Shown piece by piece: positions 33,155-41,838 of a stretch of 64,000 nt of DNA. The notes beneath the pieces were generated by a model, which worked only from the letters and a program-made list of their open reading frames with translations, ran no database searches and was not told the origin of the DNA. Location: NCBI GenBank assembly GCA_020436025.1, contig JAGQYP010000006.1:36227-100226 (forward strand), given 5' to 3'. Source of the stretch: Crocinitomicaceae bacterium (GTDB taxonomy: Bacteria > Bacteroidota > Bacteroidia > Flavobacteriales_D > Crocinitomicaceae). Both the position numbers and the translations under genes were made by a program. Positions within the stretch are counted from its first letter, which is position 1. Each line of letters starts with the position of its first letter.

Positions 33155-34438
33155 CTACTCTACAATAACCAGGAAATAATTCTTCTTTCCTTTTTGAAGC
33201 AAAACTAATTTATCATTCAATAAATCTTCTGAACCAATTTGGTAGTCTTCACCAACCTTAGCTTTATTTACTGAAATCGCATTGGCTTTTAATTCTCTTC
33301 TAGCTTCACCTTTTGATTTTAAAAATTCAGTTGAATCAGAAAGAAAATCAACAATGGAAGTACCTGAATTCACTACTTCTTTAGAGATTTTTACCTGGGG
33401 TACGTCTTTAAAAACCCCCATTAAATCTTCAGCTGAAAGTTTTTGTAAATCCTCTTTCCCTGAATTCTTGTCAAACAAAATTTTAGAAGCCGCTTGAGCC
33501 AACTCCAAATCTTTTTCACAATGCACGTATTTTGTGATCTCTTCTGCCAGTTTGATTTGTAATTTTCTTAAATGTGGTTCTGCAGCATGCTCTTTTTCCA
33601 GTCCTTCAATTTCCTCTTTGGAAAGTAAGGTGAAAGTTCTCATGTATTTTCCAGCATCCTGATCAGAAGCGTTCAACCAAAACTGGTAAAACTCGTACGG
33701 GGAGGTTTTTTCTCTGTCCAACCATACCGTTCCCGATTCAGTTTTTCCAAATTTCCCTCCATCTGCTTTTGTCATTAATGGACAAGTAAAGGCAAAAGAC
33801 TCACTTCCTCCCTTTCTTCGGATTAATTCTGTTCCAGTAGTAATGTTTCCCCACTGATCTGATCCCCCAACCTGCAAACGACAATTTTCCAATTGATTCA
33901 AATGGTAGAAATCGTTTCCTTGTAATAATTGGTATGAAAATTCGGTAAAAGAAATTCCTGTTTCAATTCTTGTTTTCACAGAATCTTTCGCCATCATATA
34001 GTTCACCGTTAAGTGCTTTCCTACATCTCGAATAAACTCAATGAAAGAATAGTTTTTCATCCAATCGTAGTTATTCAACAATAAAGCTGAATTGGCACCA
34101 CAATCAAAATCCAAAAATTTCTCCAATTGCTTCTTCACAGCAGCAATATTTTTATTTAAAGTCGCCTCATCTAAAAGGTTTCTTTCATCAGATTTTCCTG
34201 AAGGATCTCCCACCATACCAGTGGCTCCACCAACAAGTGCAATGGGTCTGTGACCACCTCTTTGCAAATGCACCAACATCATGATTGGAATTAGATTTCC
34301 CACATGTAATGAGTCTGCAGTGGGATCAAACCCCGCATAACCCGTAGTCATTTCCTTAGATAGTTGCTCTTCAGTTCCTGGAATGACATCCTGAACCATT
34401 CCTCTCCATCTTAATTCTTCTACTACGTTTGTTGGCAT
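33155..34438 (-). CDS. tyrS: Tyrosine-tRNA ligase
   Basis: About 427 residues from the ATG at 34438 ([14 protein letters not shown]); a TTG at 34462 would add MSPKNKNK but overlaps the promoter element. A class I synthetase charging tRNA-Tyr: HIGH-like motif as HVGN in [10 protein letters not shown], tyrosine pocket [12 protein letters not shown] and [11 protein letters not shown], and KMSKS-like KFGKTESG. The C-terminal S4-like domain ends the protein ([15 protein letters not shown]). Intact and of usual length. Confidence 0.96.
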   Translation of the reverse strand: MPTNVVEELRWRGMVQDVIPGTEEQLSKEMTTGYAGFDPTADSLHVGNLIPIMMLVHLQRGGHRPIALVGGATGMVGDPSGKSDERNLLDEATLNKNIAAVKKQLEKFLDFDCGANSALLLNNYDWMKNYSFIEFIRDVGKHLTVNYMMAKDSVKTRIETGISFTEFSYQLLQGNDFYHLNQLENCRLQVGGSDQWGNITTGTELIRRKGGSESFAFTCPLMTKADGGKFGKTESGTVWLDREKTSPYEFYQFWLNASDQDAGKYMRTFTLLSKEEIEGLEKEHAAEPHLRKLQIKLAEEITKYVHCEKDLELAQAASKILFDKNSGKEDLQKLSAEDLMGVFKDVPQVKISKEVVNSGTSIVDFLSDSTEFLKSKGEARRELKANAISVNKAKVGEDYQIGSEDLLNDKLVLLQKGKKNYFLVIVE

Positions 34439-34459
34439 TTTATTCTTGTTTTTAGGCGA

Positions 34460-34467
34460 CAAAGATA
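34460..34467 (-). promoter_or_regulatory. -7 element of the tyrS promoter
   Basis: TATCTTTG on the minus strand fits TAnnTTTG and lies about 22 bp before the ATG at 34438. Confidence 0.45.
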
Positions 34468-34553
34468 GAAGTTACATTTTAGAATTTGGATTTTAGATTT
34501 TAGATTTTGGTCAAAATTCGTATTTCGTAATTCCTAATTCGTAATTTCGCAGG

Positions 34554-35585
34554 GTGAGTATTTCTCCTAATAGCAATTTTTTTGTCACTGGTGGAACCGG
34601 TTTGGTTGGATCCCACTTTCTATTTGAACTTGCTAAGAATCATAAGGTAAAATCCTTAACCAGAGATATTCGAAGAACTCAGCAAGCCAAGGATCTTTTC
34701 GAGTACTACGACCCAGAAAATGCTGAAGATTTATGGAAAAATGTTGAATGGATTGAAGGAGATTTGGACGACATTCCTCTACTGGAAAACTGCTTACAAG
34801 ACATCGATTATGTTATCCACGCAGCCGCTTTTGTATCTTTCAGACGGAGAGATTTCAATACCTTATTAAAGATTAATTTTGAAGGTACCAGAAACCTGAT
34901 CAATGTTTGTTTGAATGCTCAAATAAAAAAGTTTGTCCACATTTCAAGTGTATCTGTATTTAGCAAAACACTCGATGGCTCACCAATTAAAGAAAGTAAT
35001 CGATGGAAAAATGATCCGGATAATAGTGGATACGGCACTTCAAAATACCTGTCTGAACGTGAAGCGTGGAGAGGAATGGAAGAAGGACTCCATGGTATAA
35101 TTGTCAATCCATCCATTATTTTCGGTCCGGGAAATCCGAATGAATCCTCTAATCGATTATTCGTAAATGTACTTCGGGAAGGAAAGTATTACCCTCCAGG
35201 AGCAAATGCTTTTGTGGATGTCAGAGATGTCGTAGATGCCTCCATACAATTGCTGGAAAGTGAACGAAACAAAGAGCAGTTCATTTTAAATGCAATCAAT
35301 GAAAGCTACCAAAATATCTTTTCTCAAATTGCCAAAGCGGCCGGAAAAAATCCTCCTGCAAAACCCATCTCAAAGGGAATGATCCGCTTCGTTTATACGA
35401 TGGAAACCCTATTAAAAATCTTTGGAAGGCACCAAAAACTAACCCGAGAAAATATTCGAAGCATGTTTAAAGTGTCGAAATTTGATGGATCCAAAATTCA
35501 ATCTGAAATGAACTTTGACTATCGAAAAATGGAGGACACCATACAGAATTCTTTGGATTATTTGAAAAAGAAAAAATTACTTTAA
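34554..35585 (+). CDS. NAD-dependent epimerase/dehydratase-like protein (extended SDR)
   Basis: A 343-residue Rossmann enzyme starting with GTG at 34554. NAD-binding motif TGGTGLVGSHFL, then HAAAFVSFRR and the catalytic YxxxK as YGTSKYLSER; GVP-type loop NPSIIFGPGNP. The extended SDR fold binds NAD(P)(H) and a sugar or steroid-like substrate; the substrate is not identifiable. It is transcribed divergently from tyrS and overlaps the end of a DUF4296 gene by 9 bp. The upstream 90 bp contains simple repeats (GATTTTA units and repeats of TTCGTAAT). Confidence 0.8.
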   Translation: MSISPNSNFFVTGGTGLVGSHFLFELAKNHKVKSLTRDIRRTQQAKDLFEYYDPENAEDLWKNVEWIEGDLDDIPLLENCLQDIDYVIHAAAFVSFRRRDFNTLLKINFEGTRNLINVCLNAQIKKFVHISSVSVFSKTLDGSPIKESNRWKNDPDNSGYGTSKYLSEREAWRGMEEGLHGIIVNPSIIFGPGNPNESSNRLFVNVLREGKYYPPGANAFVDVRDVVDASIQLLESERNKEQFILNAINESYQNIFSQIAKAAGKNPPAKPISKGMIRFVYTMETLLKIFGRHQKLTRENIRSMFKVSKFDGSKIQSEMNFDYRKMEDTIQNSLDYLKKKKLL

Positions 35586-35954
35586 TTCTGTACCTTCTTC
35601 TTTCTTAACTGCATTTGTGGTCACTTGCATGTTATTGATCTTTTCCAGTACTTTTTCATATACCTCAAACATCACTTCAGGTTGTGTGGTGTAATAATCA
35701 AAGCTTGCAACGTACTCTTCCGTAGTTTTACCGTGTGCTTTTAACAAGGAGTCGACCGAATTTTGCAAAAGTTCTTTGTAAATATCTGGTCTTACGTAAG
35801 TATCCTGACAATAGGATTCCATCAACTGAACTTGAACCAATATTTCGGTGAATTCTTCTTTAGGAATGATTCCTTCTGGCAGAGACTCTTCCTTTTGTCC
35901 ACATGAAGACAAAATCAGCAACCCTACTGCTAGAATATGAATCTTTTTTATCAT
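35577..35954 (-). CDS. DUF4296-type lipoprotein
   Basis: A 125-residue protein with a lipobox (LLILSSCGQ) and a helical domain with EEFTEILVQVQLMESYCQD, characteristic of DUF4296, a Bacteroidetes family of unknown role. Its ATG overlaps the dihydroorotase stop (ATGA), so it is the last gene of the GT2-pyrC operon, a common arrangement in the phylum. Confidence 0.8.
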   Translation of the reverse strand: MIKKIHILAVGLLILSSCGQKEESLPEGIIPKEEFTEILVQVQLMESYCQDTYVRPDIYKELLQNSVDSLLKAHGKTTEEYVASFDYYTTQPEVMFEVYEKVLEKINNMQVTTNAVKKEEGTELK

Positions 35955-37285
35955 CTGTTAAATGTCAATCGGCTTCCAGGTCCCACTTCAATAATCTCAT
36001 CGTTTTGATAAACCACATTTCCATTTACCAAAGTGGTATCAATCTTATATTGAAATTTTTGTCCTTCAAAAGGTGACCAACCACATTTGTACAGAATATT
36101 TTCGGTGGAAACGGTCCAATCTTCTTTCGAAACCACAACTAAATCAGCATGATATCCTTCTCGTACAAAACCTCTCTTGTCAATTTCAAACAAAATGGCT
36201 GGATTGTGACAAGCTTTTTCAACGATTTTTTCAATCGAAATTCTTCCTTGTTCATGACTTTCCAACAAAGCTGGTAAGGCATGCTGAACTAAAGGTCCAC
36301 CTGATGGAGCATTGAAATAAGAATTGGCTTTTTCTTCCAAAGTATGAGGAGCGTGATCGGTTGCCAAAACATCAATTCTATCTTCTAGCAAACCTTTCCA
36401 AATTCCTTCTTTATCCGCGGCTGACTTTACTGCAGGATTCCATTTAATTCTTGATCCAAATTTATCGTAATCCGCATCCGTAAACCATAGATGGTGCGTA
36501 CAAGCTTCCGCTGTGATCTTCTTTTCATTCAGTGGAATATCATTTCTGAACAAGCCCACTTCCTTCGCTGTAGAAATATGTAAAATATGTAATCGTGTCC
36601 CAAACTTGGTCGCCAATTCCGCTGCCATCGAGGAAGATTTATAGCAAGCTTCTACACTTCTGATAATAGGATGCTGATTCATTGGAACATCCTCTCCGTA
36701 TTGTGCTCGGGCTTTATCCATATTCGCTCTCACTGTAGCCTCATCTTCACAGTGGGTGGCAACGATAGTTGGAGCTTCTTTAAAAATACCTTCAAGTGTT
36801 TTTCGCTGATCCACTAACATATTTCCAGTTGAGGAACCCATGAAAACTTTAATTCCACAAACTTTCTTCGGATCGGTTTTCAAAACCTCATCCAAATTAT
36901 CATTGGAAGCCCCCATGAAAAAGGAATAATTCGCAATCGAACTTTCCGAAGCTATATCGTATTTATCTTGAAGTAATTGCTGAGTCAATGCATTAGGAAC
37001 AGTATTCGGCATTTCCATGAAGGAAGTAATCCCTCCAGCTACTGCCGCTCTGGATTCTGTTCTTATATTGGCTTTGTGTGTCAGACCAGGCTCTCTGAAG
37101 TGTACCTGATCATCAATCAATCCAGGTAGTACATATTTCCCTTCTGCATGAATAACTTCATCTGCCAATTCTTTTGAAATACTTGGTGCAATTTTCTCGA
37201 TTTTACCGTCCGAGATTAGAATGTCCAGTTTTTCAATTTTGCCTTCATTGACAACCAAACCAGACTGAATCAATACTTTACTCAT
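35951..37285 (-). CDS. pyrC: Dihydroorotase
   Basis: About 444 residues from the ATG at 37285 (MSKVLIQSGLVV), which overlaps the upstream stop as ATGA. Catalyses closure of N-carbamoyl-aspartate to dihydroorotate in pyrimidine synthesis. Metal ligands: DDQVHFREPGLTHK (HxH-like, with the second His replaced by Phe-Arg, normal for the class I family), CEDEATV and HHLWF, plus the catalytic Asp in LATDHAPHTLEEK. Length and motifs are typical of the class I enzyme with N-terminal MLIQ-type strand. Confidence 0.9.
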   Translation of the reverse strand: MSKVLIQSGLVVNEGKIEKLDILISDGKIEKIAPSISKELADEVIHAEGKYVLPGLIDDQVHFREPGLTHKANIRTESRAAVAGGITSFMEMPNTVPNALTQQLLQDKYDIASESSIANYSFFMGASNDNLDEVLKTDPKKVCGIKVFMGSSTGNMLVDQRKTLEGIFKEAPTIVATHCEDEATVRANMDKARAQYGEDVPMNQHPIIRSVEACYKSSSMAAELATKFGTRLHILHISTAKEVGLFRNDIPLNEKKITAEACTHHLWFTDADYDKFGSRIKWNPAVKSAADKEGIWKGLLEDRIDVLATDHAPHTLEEKANSYFNAPSGGPLVQHALPALLESHEQGRISIEKIVEKACHNPAILFEIDKRGFVREGYHADLVVVSKEDWTVSTENILYKCGWSPFEGQKFQYKIDTTLVNGNVVYQNDEIIEVGPGSRLTFNR

Positions 37286-37995
37286 ACTTTCATTTTTCGC
37301 ATTCGCCAAACGCCGATCAATGCTTCTCTGAAAATGGCAATACTCATCTTGGATTCTCCGTACTGTCGATCTTTGAATATGATCGGAACTTCTATCAATC
37401 GATGTCCTTTTTTAACAGCCATATACTTCATGCAAACTTGAAAAGCATACCCTTTGAAAGTCACTTTTTCGAAATCTAAATCCTGAAGTACTTTTCTGGT
37501 ATAGCAAATGAATCCAGCTGTGGTATCTCCTACTTTTATCCCAAGAACCAATCTTACATAAACAGAGGCATAATAAGAAAGTAGTTTCCTATTCCAAGGC
37601 CAGTTTTCCACTCCTCCTCCTTTGCAATAACGGGATCCCACACTCAAATCACCTCCTTCTTTTGCACAAGCATCATAGAGACGGATCAAATCATCTGGAT
37701 TGTGTGAAAAATCAGCATCCATTTCAAAGATGTAACCGTAGTCTCTAGCAAGAGCCCAATTAAATCCGTGAATGTAAGCAGTTCCAAGACCTAGTTTTCC
37801 TGAACGCTCTTCAATATGTAATCTTCCAGAAAACTCTGATTGCAGATTTCTTACGATCTGTGCTGTTCCGTCAGGTGAACCATCATCAACTATGAGAATA
37901 TGAAAATCCTTCTCAAATGAGAATACTTTTCGGATCATATTTTCGATATTCTCCTTTTCGTTATATGTTGGTATAATTACGAGGCTGTCTGACAT
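37282..37995 (-). CDS. Polyprenol monophosphomannose synthase-like glycosyltransferase
   Basis: A 237-residue GT2 enzyme with VIIPTYNEKENIENMI, IVDDGSPDGTAQIV, LGLGTAYIHGFNWAL and the catalytic EMDADFSHNPDDL, GSRYCKGG. These are the marks of dolichol/polyprenol-phosphate mannose synthases; it has no C-terminal membrane helices, like the short DPM1-type. It would transfer mannose or glucose to a lipid phosphate for surface glycans. First of three coupled genes with pyrC and the DUF4296 lipoprotein. Confidence 0.85.
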   Translation of the reverse strand: MSDSLVIIPTYNEKENIENMIRKVFSFEKDFHILIVDDGSPDGTAQIVRNLQSEFSGRLHIEERSGKLGLGTAYIHGFNWALARDYGYIFEMDADFSHNPDDLIRLYDACAKEGGDLSVGSRYCKGGGVENWPWNRKLLSYYASVYVRLVLGIKVGDTTAGFICYTRKVLQDLDFEKVTFKGYAFQVCMKYMAVKKGHRLIEVPIIFKDRQYGESKMSIAIFREALIGVWRMRKMKV

Positions 37996-38084
37996 TTCGA
38001 TCTAATATCGGCGCTAATATACATTAAATTAAAATCAATAAAAGTGAGATTGGGAAAAATTAACGAATCTCCAAGTCTCAAATT

Positions 38085-38561
38085 TCAAAGGGAAATCAAT
38101 CTATCCAAGGCATCTTGAACCACTGAAGACTCATACCCTTTATGCACAAGAAATGAATACGTTTTTTGTCTCTTTTCCCATTTGTTCCCTTTGGCTTCTT
38201 TGTATTTTTTTTGAATCAGCAATTCTAAACATTCCAAATATTCTTCATCATCAATCGACTCCAGAGCTTTTTTAATGGAATATTCATTTACCTTTTTCTG
38301 TTTCAAATGAAGCCGAATCTTATTTCTCCCCCATTTTTTCATTCTAAATTTTCCAGAGACATAGGATTCTGCAAAGCGTCCTTCGTTTAGAAAATTATTT
38401 TGAATTAAGTCTGCAAGTAAAGCATCCACTTGATCAGGAGCTAAACCCCAATCATATAATTTCTTTGAGACTTCGGAATGACACCTTTCTTGATAGGCAC
38501 AGAAATACTCGATCTTGGCTTTTGATTCCAAAAAAGAGTATTTCTGTAATTTTCCTTTCAA
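38085..38561 (-). CDS. recX: Regulatory protein RecX
   Basis: A 158-residue all-helical protein built from three RecX repeats (CHSEVSKKLYDWGLAPDQVDALLADL; FAESYVSGKFRMKKWGRNKIRLHLKQK; LEQ-like end VHKGYESSVVQDALDRL). It binds RecA filaments and limits strand exchange. The gene starts 2 bp after the RNase G stop, so they are in one operon; recA is not in the window. Confidence 0.88.
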   Translation of the reverse strand: MKGKLQKYSFLESKAKIEYFCAYQERCHSEVSKKLYDWGLAPDQVDALLADLIQNNFLNEGRFAESYVSGKFRMKKWGRNKIRLHLKQKKVNEYSIKKALESIDDEEYLECLELLIQKKYKEAKGNKWEKRQKTYSFLVHKGYESSVVQDALDRLISL

Positions 38562-38563
38562 AA

Positions 38564-40114
38564 CTATAAAGTGATTTCTTCGTTTTTCTTATTGACAAAT
38601 TTATATTGCAATAGATGGAATGAAGAATTTGGTCGAATCGACACCCATTTTTTCATGGATCGATACCATTTCCATCTTTTAGAAAACAATCCTTTAGTAA
38701 AATAAGCTTCTAAATAAGGATGAACGACCAAAGAAACATGAGGTTCTTTTCTATCCTTAATTAAATATTTCAGGTTGTTTTCAATTTGTTCGGCCAACAA
38801 AATGGAAGCCTGAACTTCTCCTGTCCCGTTACAAGTTGGACAAGATTCTGCCGTTCGGATTTCAGTTTCCGGACGCACACGCTGGCGAGTTACCTCAATG
38901 ATTCCGAATTTCGATGGAGGAAGAATGTTGTGCTTGGCACGATCTCCTTTCATGAATTCTTTGAACTTATCGTGAAGGATCTTATTATTTTCCCTCTTGT
39001 GCATATCGATGAAATCTATGGTAATGATTCCACCCATGTCTCTCAATCTCAAAATACGAGCAATTTCTTCAGCTGCTTCAATATTCACAGTGATGGCATT
39101 GTCTTCCTGATTGTCTTCTGCACCTTTTCGATATCCCGAGTTTACATCGATGACATGCATCGCCTCAGTATGTTCAATAATCAAATATCCACCTCCAGAA
39201 AGAGGAACTTTTTTTCCGAAAAGCGATTTAATCTGTTTGTTGACACCAAAACGCTCGAAAATATTGACTTTCCCACTGTAGTGCTTTAGAATTTTTTCTC
39301 TTCCAGGAGCAATGGATGAAATGTATTTATGCAATTCATCTTTTAGTACAGTGTCATTCACATGTATGTTGGTAAAGCTTTCATTCAACATATCTCTTAG
39401 TAGAGAAGAAGAACGATTCAATTCACCTAAAACTCTTTTTGGGGGTTTTGCATATTGTAATTTATTATGCATTTTATCCCACTTCTTGATCAGATCTTTC
39501 AAATCTGAATCAATTTCAGATACCTTTTTATTTTCCGCTACTGTGCGAATGATTACCCCAAAATTCTTAGGCAATATTCCTTTCACGATATCTCTCAAAC
39601 GATCTCTTTCTTCGTAGCTTTTGATCTTTTGAGAAATCGAAACTTTATTGGAAAATGGTACCAGAACTAAAAACCTTCCGGCAATAGTTACTTCTGAACT
39701 CAACCTCGGTCCTTTGGATGAGATTGGTTCTTTTGCCACCTGAACCAAAATGGGCTGTGATGCAGAAAGAACATCTTCGATCTTTCCGTTTTTATCAATA
39801 TCCTCTCTTAACTTGAAATAACCCAACTTAGAAGACTTCTGCTTCTTTGACAGGGTATTTTTCGTAAAATCGTTAAGGGAACTGAATTGCGGACCCAAAT
39901 CGAGGTAATGCAAAAACGCATCTTTCTCGTATCCTACATCCACAAAAGCCGCATTCAGACTGGGTACAATTTTTCTGACTCTTCCAAGATATAAATCTCC
40001 CACCGCATAGTCGATCTGCCCGTTTTCTTCGTGCAATTCAACCAATTTACCGTCTTTCAACAAGGCGATTACTACACCGGAAGGCTTGGAATCTACAACT
40101 AATTCTACACTCAC
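38564..40114 (-). CDS. rng: Ribonuclease E/G family protein
   Basis: A 516-residue endoribonuclease. The S1 RNA-binding domain (DLYLGRVRKIVPSLNAAFVDVG) is followed by the RNase-H-like catalytic core with acidic residues in VIDVNSGYR and GIITIDFIDM, and the Zn-link CPTCNGTG. It has no long scaffold tail, so it is RNase G-like. It probably processes rRNA and mRNA. Downstream of the HU-TPR-30 aa gene cluster and upstream of recX. Confidence 0.92.
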   Translation of the reverse strand: MSVELVVDSKPSGVVIALLKDGKLVELHEENGQIDYAVGDLYLGRVRKIVPSLNAAFVDVGYEKDAFLHYLDLGPQFSSLNDFTKNTLSKKQKSSKLGYFKLREDIDKNGKIEDVLSASQPILVQVAKEPISSKGPRLSSEVTIAGRFLVLVPFSNKVSISQKIKSYEERDRLRDIVKGILPKNFGVIIRTVAENKKVSEIDSDLKDLIKKWDKMHNKLQYAKPPKRVLGELNRSSSLLRDMLNESFTNIHVNDTVLKDELHKYISSIAPGREKILKHYSGKVNIFERFGVNKQIKSLFGKKVPLSGGGYLIIEHTEAMHVIDVNSGYRKGAEDNQEDNAITVNIEAAEEIARILRLRDMGGIITIDFIDMHKRENNKILHDKFKEFMKGDRAKHNILPPSKFGIIEVTRQRVRPETEIRTAESCPTCNGTGEVQASILLAEQIENNLKYLIKDRKEPHVSLVVHPYLEAYFTKGLFSKRWKWYRSMKKWVSIRPNSSFHLLQYKFVNKKNEEITL

Positions 40115-40205
40115 AAAACCTTAATTTGAAACGACAATAAAAAACAATAGCCTGGCAATCAATATCACCAAGCTCTACGCATATAATATGCTCACAATAA
40201 AAGAA

Positions 40206-40298
40206 TTACTTCTTCTTCTTGTGTCTGTTTTTTCTTAGCCTTTTCTTTCTCTTGTGAGTAGCCATCTTGTGTCTCTTTCTTTTCTTACCACTTGGCAT
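40206..40298 (-). CDS. 30-residue basic AURKAIP1/COX24-like protein
   Basis: MPSGKKRKRHKMATHKRKKR and a similar KKRLRKNRHKKKK end make up a 30-residue, Lys/Arg-rich protein. It starts 2 bp after the TPR gene stop and was too short for usual ORF cut-offs. The pattern KRKRHKMATHKRKKR matches the COX24/AURKAIP1 (mitochondrial mS38) domain, and small proteins like it are conserved in Bacteroidetes. A ribosomal or rRNA-binding role is likely by homology, not shown here. Confidence 0.75.
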   Translation of the reverse strand: MPSGKKRKRHKMATHKRKKRLRKNRHKKKK

Positions 40299-40300
40299 AA

Positions 40301-40834
40301 CTAATCTTTTTGTACGTTAATAAATCTATTTTTAATTTCTTTATTCCTCTCTTGTATCATGGACACCAAAGTGGAATCACCTGCAAATTCTTTCATCATT
40401 TTCTCATGCAACAGCAAAGCTCTGTTTACCTGATTTGTACTGATCAAAGAAAATTCCAGTGCCGTATAGGCATTGACTCTCTCCTCTTTGTTAACCGCAA
40501 TATTTAAAAGATCTTCAAACCTTTGGATTGCCTTATCGTGCTGTCCGGATTGCTGTGAAAACGTTCCTAATGTCCATATGGCATTTCTGTTTTCGGGATC
40601 CTCCTTCAACACTTCTTTCAACATTCCAATTCCTACCATTGGAGCTCCCCCGCCCTGGACATAAGAAATTCCTAATTGAACCCTTGCGTCCATTTCCTTC
40701 AATACCGGTTTTTCACTGTATTTTCGGGAGCTCTGCAAAAATAGGAGGGCAAAAATAAGAAAAGCCCCCGAAACAACCAAATATTGTGGTTTAATCTTGG
40801 GGGCTCTCACTTCTTTAGAATTTGATAAACTCAC
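40301..40834 (-). CDS. Membrane-anchored TPR protein
   Basis: A 177-residue protein with one N-terminal transmembrane helix (YLVVSGAFLIFALLFLQ) after a short cytosolic tail, then about three TPR-like units (NAIWTLGTFSQQSGQHDKAI and others). Only 4 bp lie between it and the upstream HU gene. No catalytic motif; a scaffolding role is likely. Confidence 0.72.
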   Translation of the reverse strand: MSLSNSKEVRAPKIKPQYLVVSGAFLIFALLFLQSSRKYSEKPVLKEMDARVQLGISYVQGGGAPMVGIGMLKEVLKEDPENRNAIWTLGTFSQQSGQHDKAIQRFEDLLNIAVNKEERVNAYTALEFSLISTNQVNRALLLHEKMMKEFAGDSTLVSMIQERNKEIKNRFINVQKD

Positions 40835-40838
40835 TGTC

Positions 40839-41129
40839 TTATTTTACAGCAACGCTATCTTTAACAGACTCAACAAATGTTTTCGCTGGCTTAAATGCAG
40901 GAATGTTATGAGCTGGAATAATAATAGTTGTATTCTTTGAAATGTTTCTTCCTGTCTTCTCTGCTCTCTCCTTCACTACGAAAGATCCAAATCCTCTCAA
41001 ATAAACATTCTCTCCCTTGGTTAATGAACTCTTTACTGAATCCATGAACGCCTCCACTGTAGTTTGTACTGCTACTTTCTCTAATCCTGTCTCATCTGCA
41101 ATCTCTGCTACGATATCTGCTTTTGTCAT
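40839..41129 (-). CDS. HU-family DNA-binding protein
   Basis: A 96-residue histone-like protein: MTKADIVAEIADETGLEKVAV starts the helical dimerisation part, LRGFGSFVVKERAEKTGRNI forms the beta saddle, and IIPAHNIPAFKPAKTF is the DNA-minor-groove arm with its proline. It bends and packages DNA. First gene of the HU-TPR-30 aa unit; divergent from ssb. Confidence 0.93.
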   Translation of the reverse strand: MTKADIVAEIADETGLEKVAVQTTVEAFMDSVKSSLTKGENVYLRGFGSFVVKERAEKTGRNISKNTTIIIPAHNIPAFKPAKTFVESVKDSVAVK

Positions 41130-41174
41130 AACTAAAACGTTTAATAATCAATTAATTACAATTAAATTTCGATG

Positions 41175-41182
41175 CAAATGTA
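41175..41182 (-). promoter_or_regulatory. -7 element of the HU promoter
   Basis: TACATTTG on the minus strand fits TAnnTTTG, with a leader of about 45 nt to the HU ATG. No clear TTTG -33. Confidence 0.45.
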
Positions 41183-41350
41183 AATCATTATTTCGCTTTG
41201 GAGTTTGAAAATTAGACCGATAGACAAAAAAACTAGTCAAATAGCATTTTTTTCGGGTTAAAATTTCAATTATGTTCCACAAATTCAATGAATTATTCGT
41301 CCAATTTTCGATGATTTCGATGAAGCCTTATTTTTTACCGACGAAGTTGT

Positions 41351-41358
41351 TACCTTTG
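41351..41358 (+). promoter_or_regulatory. -7 element of the ssb promoter (possibly leaderless)
   Basis: TACCTTTG fits TAnnTTTG and ends only 5 bp before the ssb ATG at 41364, so transcription would begin at or very near the start codon. A leaderless mRNA is plausible. Confidence 0.4.
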
Positions 41359-41363
41359 CTGAA

Positions 41364-41801
41364 ATGGTAGAAAAAACGGTCAACAGAGTAGTTTTAATAG
41401 GTTATGTACATCAGGATCCTACGACTCGTTATTTTTCTGAAACCAATATCAAAGCCTATTTTCCCTTAGTGACTTTCGATATTTATAAAAGTGAAACTGA
41501 CTCTAAAAAAATTCCAGAATTCCATAATATCATTGCTTGGAAAAATTTGGCGATTGAAGTGGATGATAAGATTAAAAAAGGTCAGCTTGTAGAAGTGATT
41601 GGTCGCCTTAAAACGAACAAGTACGAAAAGGATGGAGAATCAAAACTCGCTGTTCAGATTGTATTGAGTCAGTTTACTGTGAAAGAAGAAGCTCCTAAAA
41701 ACCCGGAAACTAATTATCCTCCAACGAATGAAAAATCAGATTTAACCAAAATGGATGATAATCTTTTTCAAAACGAGGAAGACGACATATTACCGTTTTA
41801 A
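41364..41801 (+). CDS. ssb: Single-stranded DNA-binding protein
   Basis: A 145-residue protein with the SSB OB-fold (VNRVVLIGYVHQDPTTRYF, IIAWKNLAIEVDDKIKKGQLVEVIGRLK) and the acidic tail ending DDILPF, the tip that recruits partner proteins. The middle linker is short and Pro/Asn-rich. It heads the ssb-gldE-gldD operon, a gene order conserved in gliding Bacteroidetes. Confidence 0.94.
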   Translation: MVEKTVNRVVLIGYVHQDPTTRYFSETNIKAYFPLVTFDIYKSETDSKKIPEFHNIIAWKNLAIEVDDKIKKGQLVEVIGRLKTNKYEKDGESKLAVQIVLSQFTVKEEAPKNPETNYPPTNEKSDLTKMDDNLFQNEEDDILPF

Positions 41802-41838
41802 TTTTTATCTTTGATTTAGTAACCAAACAGCGATCAAT

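Noticed and set aside
34463..34553. Simple repeats upstream of the SDR gene (GATTTTA units, TTCGTAAT units)
   Set aside because: AT-rich low-complexity sequence of a kind found throughout this genome; no clear function or variable unit.
38786..39289. Plus-strand open frame of 167 codons within the RNase G gene
   Set aside because: Antisense to a well-conserved catalytic domain, with no homology I can recognise.
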